This document shows, in pieces, positions 50,401 through 60,059 of a stretch of DNA of 64,000 bases. The position numbers and the translations under genes were made by a program. The notes beneath the pieces are model-generated. The model saw nothing but the letters and a program-made list of their open reading frames with translations, was not told where the DNA came from and did no database searches. Source of the DNA: Dastarcus helophoroides (lineage: Eukaryota; Arthropoda; Insecta; Coleoptera; Bothrideridae); assembly GCA_028583605.1 (NCBI GenBank), contig CM053326.1:17812046-17876045 (forward strand), in the 5' to 3' direction. How positions within the stretch are numbered: position 1 is the first letter of the stretch; each line of letters starts with the position of its first letter.

Positions 50401-53400
50401 TTCCAGGTATTTTGTTTTTTTCTAAACTTCAGATTTAAAATTTTATGCTTTTTCCTCAAAATTTGGAGTCTTAATCCAAACAATTGGGATTTTTTTTTAG
50501 AAATTTCTGACATTCTTTGGAAATTGTAGCTTTATTCTCGAAAATTTGATGACTTTTTTTAAAAGAAATTTTAAACTTCCTCTCAAAATCTCGTTCTTTT
50601 TCTGAATTTCCTGTTACAATTTAAATTTTTACGTTGTTGTAAATTTCTCCTAATTTGCAGTCTTTTGTTTTCCAGGAATTTCTTTAAAGATTTTAAGCCG
50701 AAAACTAGACATTTCATTTGAACGTTTTTATTTTACCTGTTTGTTATGTCGAAATCTCTCCAAGTTTTGTGTTTTTTCTCATAATTTTGAGTTTAAACCT
50801 GAAATTGATTAATTCTTTGCCTAAAATTTCAACGTAAAGATCGAAATCTAATCACTACAGCACTGAACTAAACACTGTGGCGTATGATTAAGTCCATAGA
50901 AGGATTTATACATTTACCACATCGGCAATTAAACAAATAATTACGCGCGAAATTGTTTGTCTAGTTGCCGGTGACGCAAAGGGGTAAAACCTTTTACGGT
51001 CGAAATCTAGGTTTAATTAAAAAATGTTGACCTTGTTTCCAAAATTTCGCTTCTAATCCCAATTTTAGACTTTTTCCTCGAAATTTCAGTTCTATACGTA
51101 TACAGCTTTCAATTCCTTCTAGAAATTTGACCATTTTCTTCTCAAAAGTTCGTGTTTTTGGTTACACTCGGAAATTCGAATTAAAACTCAATTTTTCATA
51201 TAACTTGAAATTCCTTCCAGAAATTTGAATTATTTTTTTCAAAACTTTGTCTTTAAGTTTTAAGCTTGAAAATTCAAGAATATTTTTGTTACAAGTTACG
51301 ACTCCTCTAAATTTGGACTCATTTCTGAAGTTTTTCAAATTATACTTAAAAATAAAATTTTTCAGATAAAAGAATTTGTTTTAAAATTGGAGTTTATCGC
51401 AAAACTTGAACTTGAAAGTTAAGGATCTGGATTTTTTGAATAAATTTTGAATAATTTTTTGAATTTTAGGCTTTTTACTTAACTTTTCTGTTTAATCTTG
51501 GGATTATTAATTTTTTACCCAGCATTTTGATTGTAAAATTAAAATTTAGTTTCTAGAAATGTAATTTAACAGCTTTTCAATTACATGCTCCAGAATGAAA
51601 CAGTACGAATGTGCTTGTAACCCTTTAGGGTAACATTTAGGGTTGCATAGTACTGATAGCCTCGAAATTTCGGCTGATTGGAACACGAATTTCCAAGATA
51701 AAGCAGCATATCATTTAATTTTAAACAAGGTAGAATGTTTAATTTTGAAAAAAAAATGAATCTTTGAAATGCATCACAATAAAAAATATAATTTTAGTCA
51801 TTGAATTAAGTTAATTTGACCTTAGAATCCGAAATAAAATAAATTTGTTCGTTTTTTCCCGATCAGTTTCCCTATTTATATAAGGCACTTTACTCCACTG
51901 CTGACGACAAATGTTAAATAAGCTTCGAAACCAAATAATTCCGGTTGTTCAAACATTAAACATTAATTTTATGGATACGTGGTTTTTATTTTTTAGAATC
52001 GCTGATGTAATATATAAACCAATTGATTAATTAAAGAAAACAAAGTAATATAGACGCAATAATTACCTTACCTATTTTTAGTGTATCGAAGTAATTGAAC
52101 AGTTAAATAAAATGTAAATATTTATTTCTTATGAATTAGGTACACGATATTCTCGTCAGTGCTCCGAAAAAATATTGCTTCATCTGCACCTGTGAGTGGG
52201 CGCAGTTACAATGGCATAAGCCTCTCAGTCGAGCTAACAAGGTCCATTGCAATCATCTTTGTCTGTCTTTACGGTTGTCTAATAATTACTTTAAACTTTG
52301 CAGGTTGATCAGATCAAACAAGTAAGCTTTCCAATACCGCTTCAAAACAGCTTTCACTTCGTGTGCAACATTCCATCGTCTCAAGAGTTCATAATTTGGC
52401 CGTACTTCATAATAGGTAAAGTTTCGAAGAGGATGACACCCCGAACTACCCGAGTAAAAACAAAGCAGATATGACAGGCTAACACATCTAGACCAATTTG
52501 GCCAACTTTAAGGAGTCCCGGTAATTGAATTTACCGAGTTACGATAGAGATTGCCTGGCTTTATGGAAGTATTATTACGTCGGCTCCCTCGGTTCCCATT
52601 CCCGACGCCATATTCCATCAGAAGTGTAAATAAGTGATGGACGTCCTAAGTTCTTCGATAACTCTTTCGCGACGAAGTTACTGTGAACGCAAATAAAACT
52701 TTCTTGTCTCATTGTCACCTCTGAAGGATCGTTTTGAGACGGTTGCCGCGAGTTTAGCTTAATAAGTGTATTCGGTTTGGGACAAAGTTTTCCAGAATTA
52801 AATAACTTTGGCATGAGTGGGATTGTGTTGAAAATATTTTCGTATGGTTGAAGTGGTTAACTCTGTTGACAATTGATAAAACAGTTTGAAATACAGTCAA
52901 AGCTTCTCATTATACATTGCGAATTACGGAAGGGGAAAATGCGTGGAGGTGCCTAAATTCCTAGAAGAATGATATAGTGGATGACAAGCCTTTGTTCAAA
53001 GCTTCAAATCGCCAAGATTTGTCGGAAATTTCAAGAAAATGGATTTCGAATATGTCAGGTTTTTGGACCTTAAAAAAATCCATTGCTTCTGCTACTACTA
53101 ATATTACACTTAAACTTTAGAGAACACTTTTTTTTTAAAATTTTGAAGATTTGAAATTATAAATTTTTTAATGCCCCGCACTCTCTACACGGAGAAATTT
53201 TATAATTCTTTATTAGTAATCTGGAACTGTTCTCGATTCCGCATCGGGTATAAAAGTGTCTTCCATTGTAACTTTTTCCTCAACATTAGTCAATTGCGAA
53301 GAAGCCCTAACGCGTTCATTATAAGTTCGAATAAGTTTTCAGAAATTATACAAATTTCCAATTAGATTTCGACATTGCTGCTTCCTTAGGCCCAACTTCA

Positions 53401-56400
53401 GATGGTGTCCTGTTGACTTTCGCGTTTAACAAGCACGAAATATTCGATGTCAAAGCTAACTGCTTTTCGAACCTTTGAATTTTCAACGGATTAAAAGTCC
53501 ATCCACGAGGTGATGTATGTCAGACTTTAATTAATAAAACTGCAAACTCGTGTTTGTAATTATCCTTCGATATCAAGCTTGTTTTTCGCTTCGATTTTCT
53601 AAAAAAAAGGGTAAAATCGAGGTAATGCTTTGGTATTTGTCTGAGATAAATCTAATTCAACAGCTTCGGCGTTAGATGTGAACAACTTAAGTGAGAAAAA
53701 AGCGTTTTCTTGAGAAGCATATTTCCAATAGGCATCATATTTCGAGGCTTATTGAAGCGGCAGCGTTATTTATTTATTTTTTTTTTATTATGTCTGTGGA
53801 TGTGTTTTATGACAAAGTTGTTTTTGTCAAAATTTTCTCGGCCTTCAGTATTGTCACAGCGTTATATTATTATATTTACGTTCTTTTCATTTCGGGTTTT
53901 TTCCATAATTGGCCTTCAATATGTTATTGATATTAATATCTTAGTTACCACTAAACACATCTAATGTAAATAAATTGAAACTAAATTAGCATTTTAATCA
54001 TTTGCAATATTTGCACTGCAAATTATTGCTTTATCGAAATTTGAGTCATTATTTGCTCGAGTTATCGTCGAATTCCGTTATGTGTATCCGTTAAAAAAAC
54101 GCCAACATTCACTTGTCTACTACTCATACACCTGTACAAATAGTTTGCTCAATTTTTTTTATTTACGTGTAATCGTTTGCTCAATAACTATTAATAGGTT
54201 AAACTACATAATTTGTTTATTATTAACTGGCAAGTTGCAGTAACTTTAAGCAGATTTTAAATGTATTTTTTTTAGGTACAATCCACTCGTAAAGGGTAAC
54301 CCTTGCCCTTGAAGCAATTCAAGTAGGAGACGAAGATGAAGATAGATGGCAATGAACTGCCGTTTTAAACGATAGGTTGCAATTATCCTCGACGTATTTA
54401 TTCAGACAAGGACAGATTTAAACTTGTGCATTTGCACAGAGGCCCCCACACACCAAAAGGTCTACTTTTTTTTAGACAAAAAGATTATTGTGGATAGGCG
54501 GAAAGTTTTGTAAAATTCTTAAAATTATTTTTGAAACGCTCGAGATTTTTTCTTACAATTTATGTACTCTATGACTCATCTATTAGGATATTTTAATGTT
54601 ATCATCTAAAGGTCGTTCCAGGAAGCTCACACGACTATGAAGAGTAGCGAAATAACGTTTTTCGATTTTCAAAACCTTGATATTTCAAGGAGTGTCCTAG
54701 AAAAAATATACATACTTCTTTCTAGAAAATGTAATAATCTATAAATTTCAAAATAGCTATCTTGCGATAAAAGGTACCGTTTGGGATGTAATAGCTACAA
54801 CTAACATTCCCAAAATTGATTAAAAGGAAAGTTACGCGATCAATAATATCGATGACTATTAGACAATCATTATTCAGTGTAAAAAAATTAAGCTTTACTT
54901 ACCTCTCGGGTAGAGGGCACGGTGAAGCTCTTAGCGATACCCCACAAGCTTATAAATACAGCAGGAACACCTAAAATGTAGAAAAAACATATTTGTTATT
55001 AATTGTATAATTCAAACATTTTGTTGACTTTAATTATATTTTTTATTACATTTTCGGAAAAAAAAACTTTAGGCAAAGGTCATAGTTGAGTTTTTTCAGG
55101 AAATTTCAAATTTTTGAAGATTTCTGTTATTTTCTCGAATTTTCAATTTTAATTTGTAATACTTAAATTAAATCTCAAAATTACAGCTTTACATTAAAAT
55201 TTCAGATACGGAGGCTTTTTAATAAAGTTTCTGAATAATACACATTAGAGAATTTTGCCAAGTAAGAATTAAATATATTAAAACTTAAGCTTTCGAATTC
55301 AAAATATGATCTATATTATAATAATTCGCAATCGAATGACGTATACTTTAGACTTTCGGTTATCGATTCATCACTGAGTTATTCCTAGTTTCTGAATCAG
55401 TTACAGATGTAGCGATTCGCATAGCTGCACCATTACAATGCCTGGCATCACAATGTTTATCCAATGGTTTGGAGCTTTCGGCGTAATGCACCCTGGACAT
55501 TCCCGTGAAATGTACGCGGCTTGCAGGCTTCCCGAGCCTTGTTATGCATTCAAATTCGATAACAAACGGCGCCTATCAGTTAAATATTGCGTAAATCATA
55601 ACACGACATGTATAACAAACAGAATCATTCACTAGAATTACATCTGGATAGCGAGTCAACCTTTTTTCGATAAATATGTAAATTCTGGGGTTTTAGAAAC
55701 ATTTCAGGATTCCACCTGTTGTGAGTCTACAGCTACGTCCATCTAAATATTCGGGGTGAGGATTCCATTTCCTGGGATATTTTGTATCTAATTGTCGGAG
55801 GGAGGTGGGTTGCGTTTAATCGGAGGCTTCGCTTTAACTTTGACGACCGGAAACATCCTTTATCTTCGCTTTTGACTTCTCTATTATAATGGACTTAATT
55901 ATTAATTAGAGTGCAGAGAGCTGCTCTAATTCTTTGCCTGAGAGGCTTTATTTTTCTTTCTTCTCGTTTCCTGTTTCCCGATATCCTGGTATCGAAATGA
56001 GCCGGCCTTTGAGCTAAGTTGTCTGCTGCGGGGGAAAGTTTGGAAGTTTCCAAGTAGCTAGGGATATTAAATCGTCTAGTGATAGTTACTGTGACATTTA
56101 TTTCAAGCGTTTATTAAGTTGATCTCGTATTTCTGAAGTTGAGATCATCGTGAAAGCATTAACCAATTTACTCTACAGTTATATTACGGATACAGTTGCT
56201 TGAATAAGCATAGATGCCAGGGCTACGTGCCACCAATGTGCAAGACAACGCTAGATAATGCGATAGCTGCAATATAATTGTATACCGTTTGCATTCGTTG
56301 CAATAGGGAGAAACTTTTTATATCAATGTATTTTCCTCGAATTTTGATCAAAACAGAAAAATTCAAACACGAGCTGAAATTTTACCCAACCTAACGCTGA

Positions 56401-58467
56401 AAAAATTTATTTTAGAATTGTTCCTTTTAACAATAAAATTGTTCCCACTCTATTATATGGACGTCCTGTCGACCATTTGATTTTCTCGATCGTGCAGTTA
56501 TACGATTACAAAAGTTTCTCTTAGAATTTGGGGCCCCATATGATTCTCCTTGAAAGTATTACCGAACAAACTCATCTTTTTCCAATACACAAACCCAACA
56601 CGAAAAACAAACAAAAGTTTTGTAATAAAAATATTTGCTAAAAGCATTTTATATTTCGGATTCGCATTCGCTTTATTAATATAGCGTTTACATTTCCCGA
56701 TAACACAATCATTTTAATAGGATTGAATTTCCCCTATATTTGCAACCGAGCCGCATAACGGATGCGCCTCGATCGGTGTTTTTTTTTATGGAGACGCGTT
56801 CGCGCTAAAATGTATGCGGTTGCATATTTTTCAATGTATCCGGGTTTTGTTTCGTAATTCGGTTTAAAGTTGTCCCAAATTGACCAACCACACTGAAATC
56901 AACCGGAGTCATTCGAAAAAGATTCCATTTTAATTTGTTACCCCCAAATCCGCCCGACAGAGTTTTAGCGCAAAATTTTAATTATGTAAATTTGTTATTT
57001 CGCGTACTCGAGGATATTACAAAATTACTTCTCGTGTAGAATACAGACGGCATTTACATGGATACCAAATTTGTCTGCCTGTCTCGCTGATTCTAGCCAT
57101 TAAGTTTTTCATTAAGGCGATGTATTTGCTTTAAAATATTCGACGGCATATTTTATCATAAATATGACTGTAAAATGAAAATTTATAGAATTATGTGAAA
57201 TAAGGTTTACTCAGAAATATAAAATTTTACTCGCAACGTTAGATCTGAAATTTAAAAAAAAGCTTTGGACGTAAAATCAGACATTTTAATAAACATTCGT
57301 TTTGTTGTATTTGTTGTTGAAAAAGGTGTTACGCGTTACGGGCTTACGTAATTAAATACTGTGTATTTTTTAAACTTTTTAACAGAACAACTAACAATTT
57401 AATCGTATCACTGTAACTTACAATTTACAACTGACTAACTTAGGGTGCCACTGCTAATGATATTAGTATTCCACGCATACTAGAATATTTGATATCTCGA
57501 AATCACGACGACTCCTAAAACCCTAATTATTTGTAAACATTCAGTAAACGTCTCGGACCTATAAATAATTTCTTAGGCTGCGTATTTTCCTAACAGCTTA
57601 TAGTAAACGTTTAATAAACATCTACTCACTGCCACCTTTATTTCCAGAGTCCGTTACAAGTTTTCGAATTATTAGAATAATTTTCCAATTATAAATACTA
57701 GTGTAACCTGTCATCGAAATACGACCAATTCTGTCTGTGAAGTAACGAAATTCAATCTGTTTTCACATAATTTGAAATAATTTGTATGCAGATTCCAAAT
57801 TGTTGATGTGACGCTATGTGGAAAACATTAAGATTACCATTAAGATTTCGATTACGAATTTGAATAATTTTTTTGATAATTTTGACTTTTATTAAATATT
57901 TTGATTTTTTTAAGTTCTTTCAAAATGTCAAATTTTCTAAAAAAAATCTTAAAGTTTATTGAAAATGTCAACTTCAAAATTTCGACTATGTTCCAAAAAA
58001 TGTTGACTCTCGAAACTAACTATTGTGAGAATTCGTTTTTTTTAATGTCAACGTTTTTTGTAAATTTTGTTATTTTAAAATTTTCATTTCCTTATTAGTT
58101 CCAGTTTTTTAAAGTTTTTTACTGTTTCTGGAAATTTGTACTTTTCTAAAAAATCGACATTTACGAGTCTTAAAATTTCGACTCTTTAAAATTTCGAGAT
58201 TTTCTAAGAATAAGACTTTTTCTAGAAAATCTAGCGTCTTTAATGTGTTTTGTTTTTTTGAATATTTTTACGTTGAAAATGCTAACGTTTTAAAATTACT
58301 ACTTTTTTTTAATTCTCAAGTTATTTCAATTTAGTAATTTTTAAGGATATTATCAATTAAAGAGTGTGGGGCAACAAGATACTTACCCCAACCTAATATG
58401 GTGTATACTCTAAGCTTGAAGTTTTCTCCTGTAAATGTTTTTACAACCAAAATGTATAAGTATAACC
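32415..58467 (-). CDS. Class B GPCR, calcitonin/DH31 receptor-like (3' part), five exons in view
   Basis: Secretin-family receptors are seven-helix plasma-membrane receptors for peptide hormones, usually coupled to cAMP; the DH31 group acts in insect fluid and gut control. Exons on the - strand: 58467-58387, 54970-54903, 37512-37396, 34386-34201, 32576-32415 (TAA). All join in phase at GT-AG sites, 614 coding bases. They encode the end of TM3 ([15 protein letters not shown]), TM4 ([19 protein letters not shown]), the ECL2/TM5 region starting [13 protein letters not shown]6 ([20 protein letters not shown]) after [18 protein letters not shown], and TM7 ([20 protein letters not shown]). A short Arg-rich tail with [10 protein letters not shown] follows. 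The hormone-binding domain and TM1-TM2 lie beyond position 64000. The last AAAAG|GTAAAA could also act as a splice donor, giving a longer tail. DH31 receptor is the best guess; a calcitonin-receptor paralogue is possible. Confidence 0.92.
35961..36190. repeat. Tandem duplication, 120 bp period, two copies
   Basis: The phrase starting TTTTAAGAATGTCGGAATTC occurs at 35961 and again at 36081, and the following ~110 bases match with about one indel and one or two substitutions. The high identity marks a recent duplication in an otherwise very degenerate AT-rich tract. Confidence 0.85.
36440..36600 (-). repeat. Fragment of the RNase H-type non-LTR family
   Basis: It shares CGGCGGTYATA, CAGCAATTTGTTTAG, GCTAACAAG and AATATTCGTAGGAGTCT in order with 17281-17440. 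Only about 160 bases remain and no reading frame is intact. Confidence 0.55.
37739..37885 (+). repeat. tRNA-derived SINE, copy 1
   Basis: A head with TACGGTATGTGAAGTGAA is followed by an A-box-like TGGCTCCGTGGTTAGGA, a B-box-like GTCCTGGGGTCGACCCC, then a TTTTTAACCTT tail. The same order is found at 42013-42150. The body has tRNA promoter elements but does not close a clean tRNA cloverleaf, so it is called a SINE. Confidence 0.7.
38020..40751 (-). mobile_element. Penelope-like retroelement inserted in the mariner
   Basis: It is flanked by a 12 bp duplication AACATTTATACT (38008-38019 and 40752-40763). It starts TGAAATACGGAACTTGTCCC and ends GTTCCACC. The right 215 bases form a large imperfect hairpin: CTTGGTTTCAGGGGACAAGT and CTGTATTTCAAATTTTGAAG have inverted partners about 100-200 bases away, and the AAGTTTGGTGGAATGGACTG arm pairs with the terminus. 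It carries reverse transcriptase and GIY-YIG coding on the - strand. Confidence 0.9.
38444..40537 (-). pseudogene. Penelope-like polyprotein: reverse transcriptase and GIY-YIG endonuclease, broken
   Basis: Reading right to left: an N-terminal segment at 40349-40537; a conserved pre-RT segment with [15 protein letters not shown] near 39850; [18 protein letters not shown] near 39600-39660; then the RT core at 38789-39484 with [31 protein letters not shown] and [12 protein letters not shown] (catalytic YIDD). The C terminus at 38444-38743 has [19 protein letters not shown], the GIY-YIG nuclease signature of Penelope-like elements. Frames change twice and a stop separates the RT from the nuclease, so this copy is dead though well preserved. 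Confidence 0.9.
40764..41753 (-). pseudogene. Broken mariner transposase
   Basis: The N terminus reads [20 protein letters not shown] with a [14 protein letters not shown] helix region. After a frame break comes [20 protein letters not shown] (second helix-turn-helix), then a region with [17 protein letters not shown]. Near 40929-41111 are [10 protein letters not shown] (second Asp) and PPYSPDFPP (third Asp) of a DD34D transposase. The C-terminal codons around [12 protein letters not shown] run straight into the Penelope-like insertion. Frameshifts at several points make it inactive. Confidence 0.85.
42013..42150 (+). repeat. tRNA-derived SINE, copy 2
   Basis: This is homologous to copy 1 at 37739-37885. 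The boxes here are closer to consensus: CTCCGTGGTTAGGAAG and GGTCCTGGGTTCAACTCCC. It ends TTTTTAACTTTA a few bases before LTR copy 2. The two SINE copies are in direct orientation, one on each side of the mariner plus Penelope-like insertion. Confidence 0.72.
42162..42491 (-). mobile_element. Solo LTR, copy 2 (330 bp)
   Basis: Its length equals that of copy 1 and its ends and order of motifs match: TGGGGCGCG...GTTACA on the + strand. It has TATATAAAC as a TATA box on the - strand, GCGGCCGC, CTTATC/GATAAG and two TTCTAGAA palindromes. It is flanked by ATAT on both sides (42158-42161 and 42492-42495). Confidence 0.8.
42537..42719. repeat. Tandem repeat, about 92 bp period, two diverged copies
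   Basis: The phrase TTAATCTTACATGCAAGT recurs after 92 bases. Both units continue through CTGCAGYCCTATCARCRCGTTGCAATTT to TTCTTTCGAGRCC. It lies directly beside LTR copy 2. No coding capacity. Confidence 0.75.
44330..45690. repeat. AT-rich degenerate repeat in the long receptor intron
   Basis: Variants of AAATTTTGGAAAA and TTCGAAATTT dominate; from about 45090 the + strand is purine-rich. It belongs to the same class as 26130-29300 and 34430-36200. No coding signal. Confidence 0.55.
45925..46160 (+). pseudogene. THAP-domain remnant
   Basis: In one frame, with one 5' frame break and one in-frame TGA near 46048, the sequence encodes a THAP zinc-finger: a Cys-rich start after MGKTC, then [20 protein letters not shown] and W, then [20 protein letters not shown] with the second Cys-His pair, then [12 protein letters not shown] domains are DNA-binding modules found in P-type and related transposases and in host factors. 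It lies in the receptor intron with no neighbouring coding, so it is most likely a transposon relic; a THAP gene exon is less likely given the stop. It is placed on the strand opposite to the receptor gene. Confidence 0.6.
47091..47436 (-). mobile_element. Solo LTR, copy 3 (about 346 bp, diverged)
   Basis: It shares with copies 1 and 2 the starts GCTATCGGTTCGAA and CTCGGAACACTACAACT, a TATATAGAT box, TTCTAGAA twice, CTTATC and GCGGCCGC, and the ending TTACATTTCGTTACCA. It has more differences and no clear target duplication, so it is older. Confidence 0.7.
48899..49585. repeat. Diverged tandem duplication, about 345-395 bp units
   Basis: Two successive units share, in order, AATTGTTTGAGCA, ATTATTAGT or CTATTAGTCA, GAATCAAGCTTTT, a TTACGAAATCTT-like region and CAAATAGCTTCCTTATACRACGT. 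The first runs from about 48899 and the second from about 49244. Several indels separate them. No reading frame is conserved. Confidence 0.6.
49586..54902. other. Right part of the long receptor intron, no gene
   Basis: About 50340-51550 is pyrimidine-rich AT repeat. The rest (49586-50340 and 51550-54902) is unique AT-rich DNA with only short chance frames; the open frames at 50091-50513 and 52575-52814 match no family I know. No exon with receptor-like sequence or transposon terminus is evident. Confidence 0.45.
54971..58386. other. Receptor intron between TM3-TM4 exons
   Basis: This 3.4 kb intron is unique AT-rich DNA in 55200-57820. The pyrimidine-rich degenerate repeat occupies 57830-58330, immediately upstream (on +) of the TM3 exon. 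No other coding exon or mobile-element end was recognised. Confidence 0.45.
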
Positions 58468-58619
58468 CTGAAAGAATAATAGGTGTAAGTACGTACAATT
58501 ATAACCTAATCTTTAAATAAATTAAACAAACGTAGGTGTATTTAGCCAAATTTTTAATTGTTTAGTTATTTCAAACAATGTTAAATGCTCTTAAATTGCT
58601 AAAGAAATTATTATAATTA

Positions 58620-60030
58620 TACAGGCTGGACCATAAATAATGGCACATTAACAAGAGTAGATTTTTCGAATAAAAATAATTTTAGCCACATTTACTTTAT
58701 ATCAAAAGTTAATATTAACAGAGATACAGGGTGTCAAAGTTGAAAAAAATTTCTGATTTTTTTTCGCATAACTGATGAACACATTTCACTTAAGACAAGA
58801 AATTTGGCATAGAAGGGTTTTTTTGGTCAAGAAATTCTAATTTGCTAACAGATTGTCAGTAACTCATAGGGGGCGCCACCTGCGCTACCTTGTATTATTC
58901 TAAAGCATCATAACTTTTTTGTGCCTTCATGTATACTTATTTTAAATAGATATTTTTATTTACCTTTATTTTTTACGTAAAAAAAGGTATATTTTCTAAA
59001 TGCTGATACAAGCAACCGTTTTCAAGATATTTGCCTTCAAAATTTGCCGTACGTTTATCTTTTTATTTTAAGTTATGTAAATGTGAATTTTTGCAGTAGG
59101 TTTCCAAATAAAAGTAATAAAACTAACTCTAAAATAGTTTATATCAAATATTACTCTACTGACATTATTATTACACATATTTTTTAAATTTCTAAAACAG
59201 ATTTAAATAAAATACCAAAACAAAATTTATTTTCAAAAGTAAGTATGTGGGAATGACCTTTTTTATGTAAAGGGATTGTAAACAATTAAAAATCTAGCTG
59301 TCTTTTATTGAAATTCATCTCCAAATATCTGCTTTGACCACCCAGACTATGAAATTATTTTTGTGTGGACTCAAAGATCGTATCTCACATCTCTATGTTA
59401 GAAAATAAATTACGTCTTAATTTTTTAGATTTTCTTTATTGAGATTGTCAAAATTTATGTAGTAATATTATCAGCAAAGTAATATTTGACATAAATAAGT
59501 TTCAAAGCTGTCTTATGATTACTTTTGTTTCAAGCCTACTTCGAAAAGTTAATCTTAGTAATTTAAAACCAAGGCAAATATCTTCGAAACGGTTGCTCGT
59601 ACCAACTTTCAGAAAGTACATCTTTTTTACCTAAAAAATATGGGGAAATAAAATAACTCATTTAAAATTCGTATACATGGCTGCACAAAAAAATTATGAT
59701 TTGGTGGAACGGACTGGTCCTTGGTTATCTTCAAAAATTGAAATACAGGGGACAAATTCTGTATTTCAAAAAAGTTATGATAATTTAGAATTATGCGAGA
59801 TAGCGCAGGTAGCGTCCCCTATCCAGCTATTGGTAATATGTTAGGAAATTAGCGTTTTTTGACTTAAGAAACTCCCTTGTGCCAAATTTCGTGCCTCTAT
59901 TACAATTCATTCCATAATTATACGAAAAAAATCGAAATTTTTTTTTCAACTTAGACACCCTGTATCTCACGATTTTTACTCGAAAAATCCACCATTGCCC
60001 TGTGTACCATTACTTATGGTCCATCCTGTA
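58620..60030. mobile_element. Foldback DNA element with ~430 bp inverted repeats
   Basis: The left end TACAGGCTGGACCATAAATA and the right end read inward, TACAGGATGGACCATAAGTA, are flanked by TA (58618-58619 and 60031-60032). The inverted repeats continue through ATACAGGGTGTC, the GCGCTACCTTG region and a CAAGCAACCGTTTTC region, about 430 bases each. A spacer of roughly 500 bases without a transposase separates them. TA target, TACAGG end and long arms recall the element at 18051-20259, so a non-autonomous mariner/Tc1-type relative is likely. Confidence 0.82.
59700..59767. mobile_element. Minimal Penelope-end insertion (68 bp)
   Basis: It consists only of TTTGGTGGAACGGACTGG and adjoining bases, then TGAAATACAGGGGACAAAT, then CTGTATTTC. 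These are the terminal motifs of the Penelope-like element, in inverted orientation. A 13 bp duplication with one mismatch, AAAAAARTTATGA, flanks it (59687-59699 and 59768-59780). It interrupts the right arm of the foldback element; the left arm gives the uninterrupted sequence. Confidence 0.8.
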
Positions 60031-60059
60031 TATTACATATTTAACCTATGAAATCCCAT

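Noticed and set aside
52575..52814. 79-codon frame of higher GC content on the - strand
   Set aside because: Higher GC made it a candidate exon, but the translation does not fit the receptor and the frame lacks convincing acceptor and donor sites in phase.
55438..55635. 65-codon frame with several Cys
   Set aside because: Considered as a small secreted peptide; no signal peptide and no repeat of the Cys pattern in a known family.
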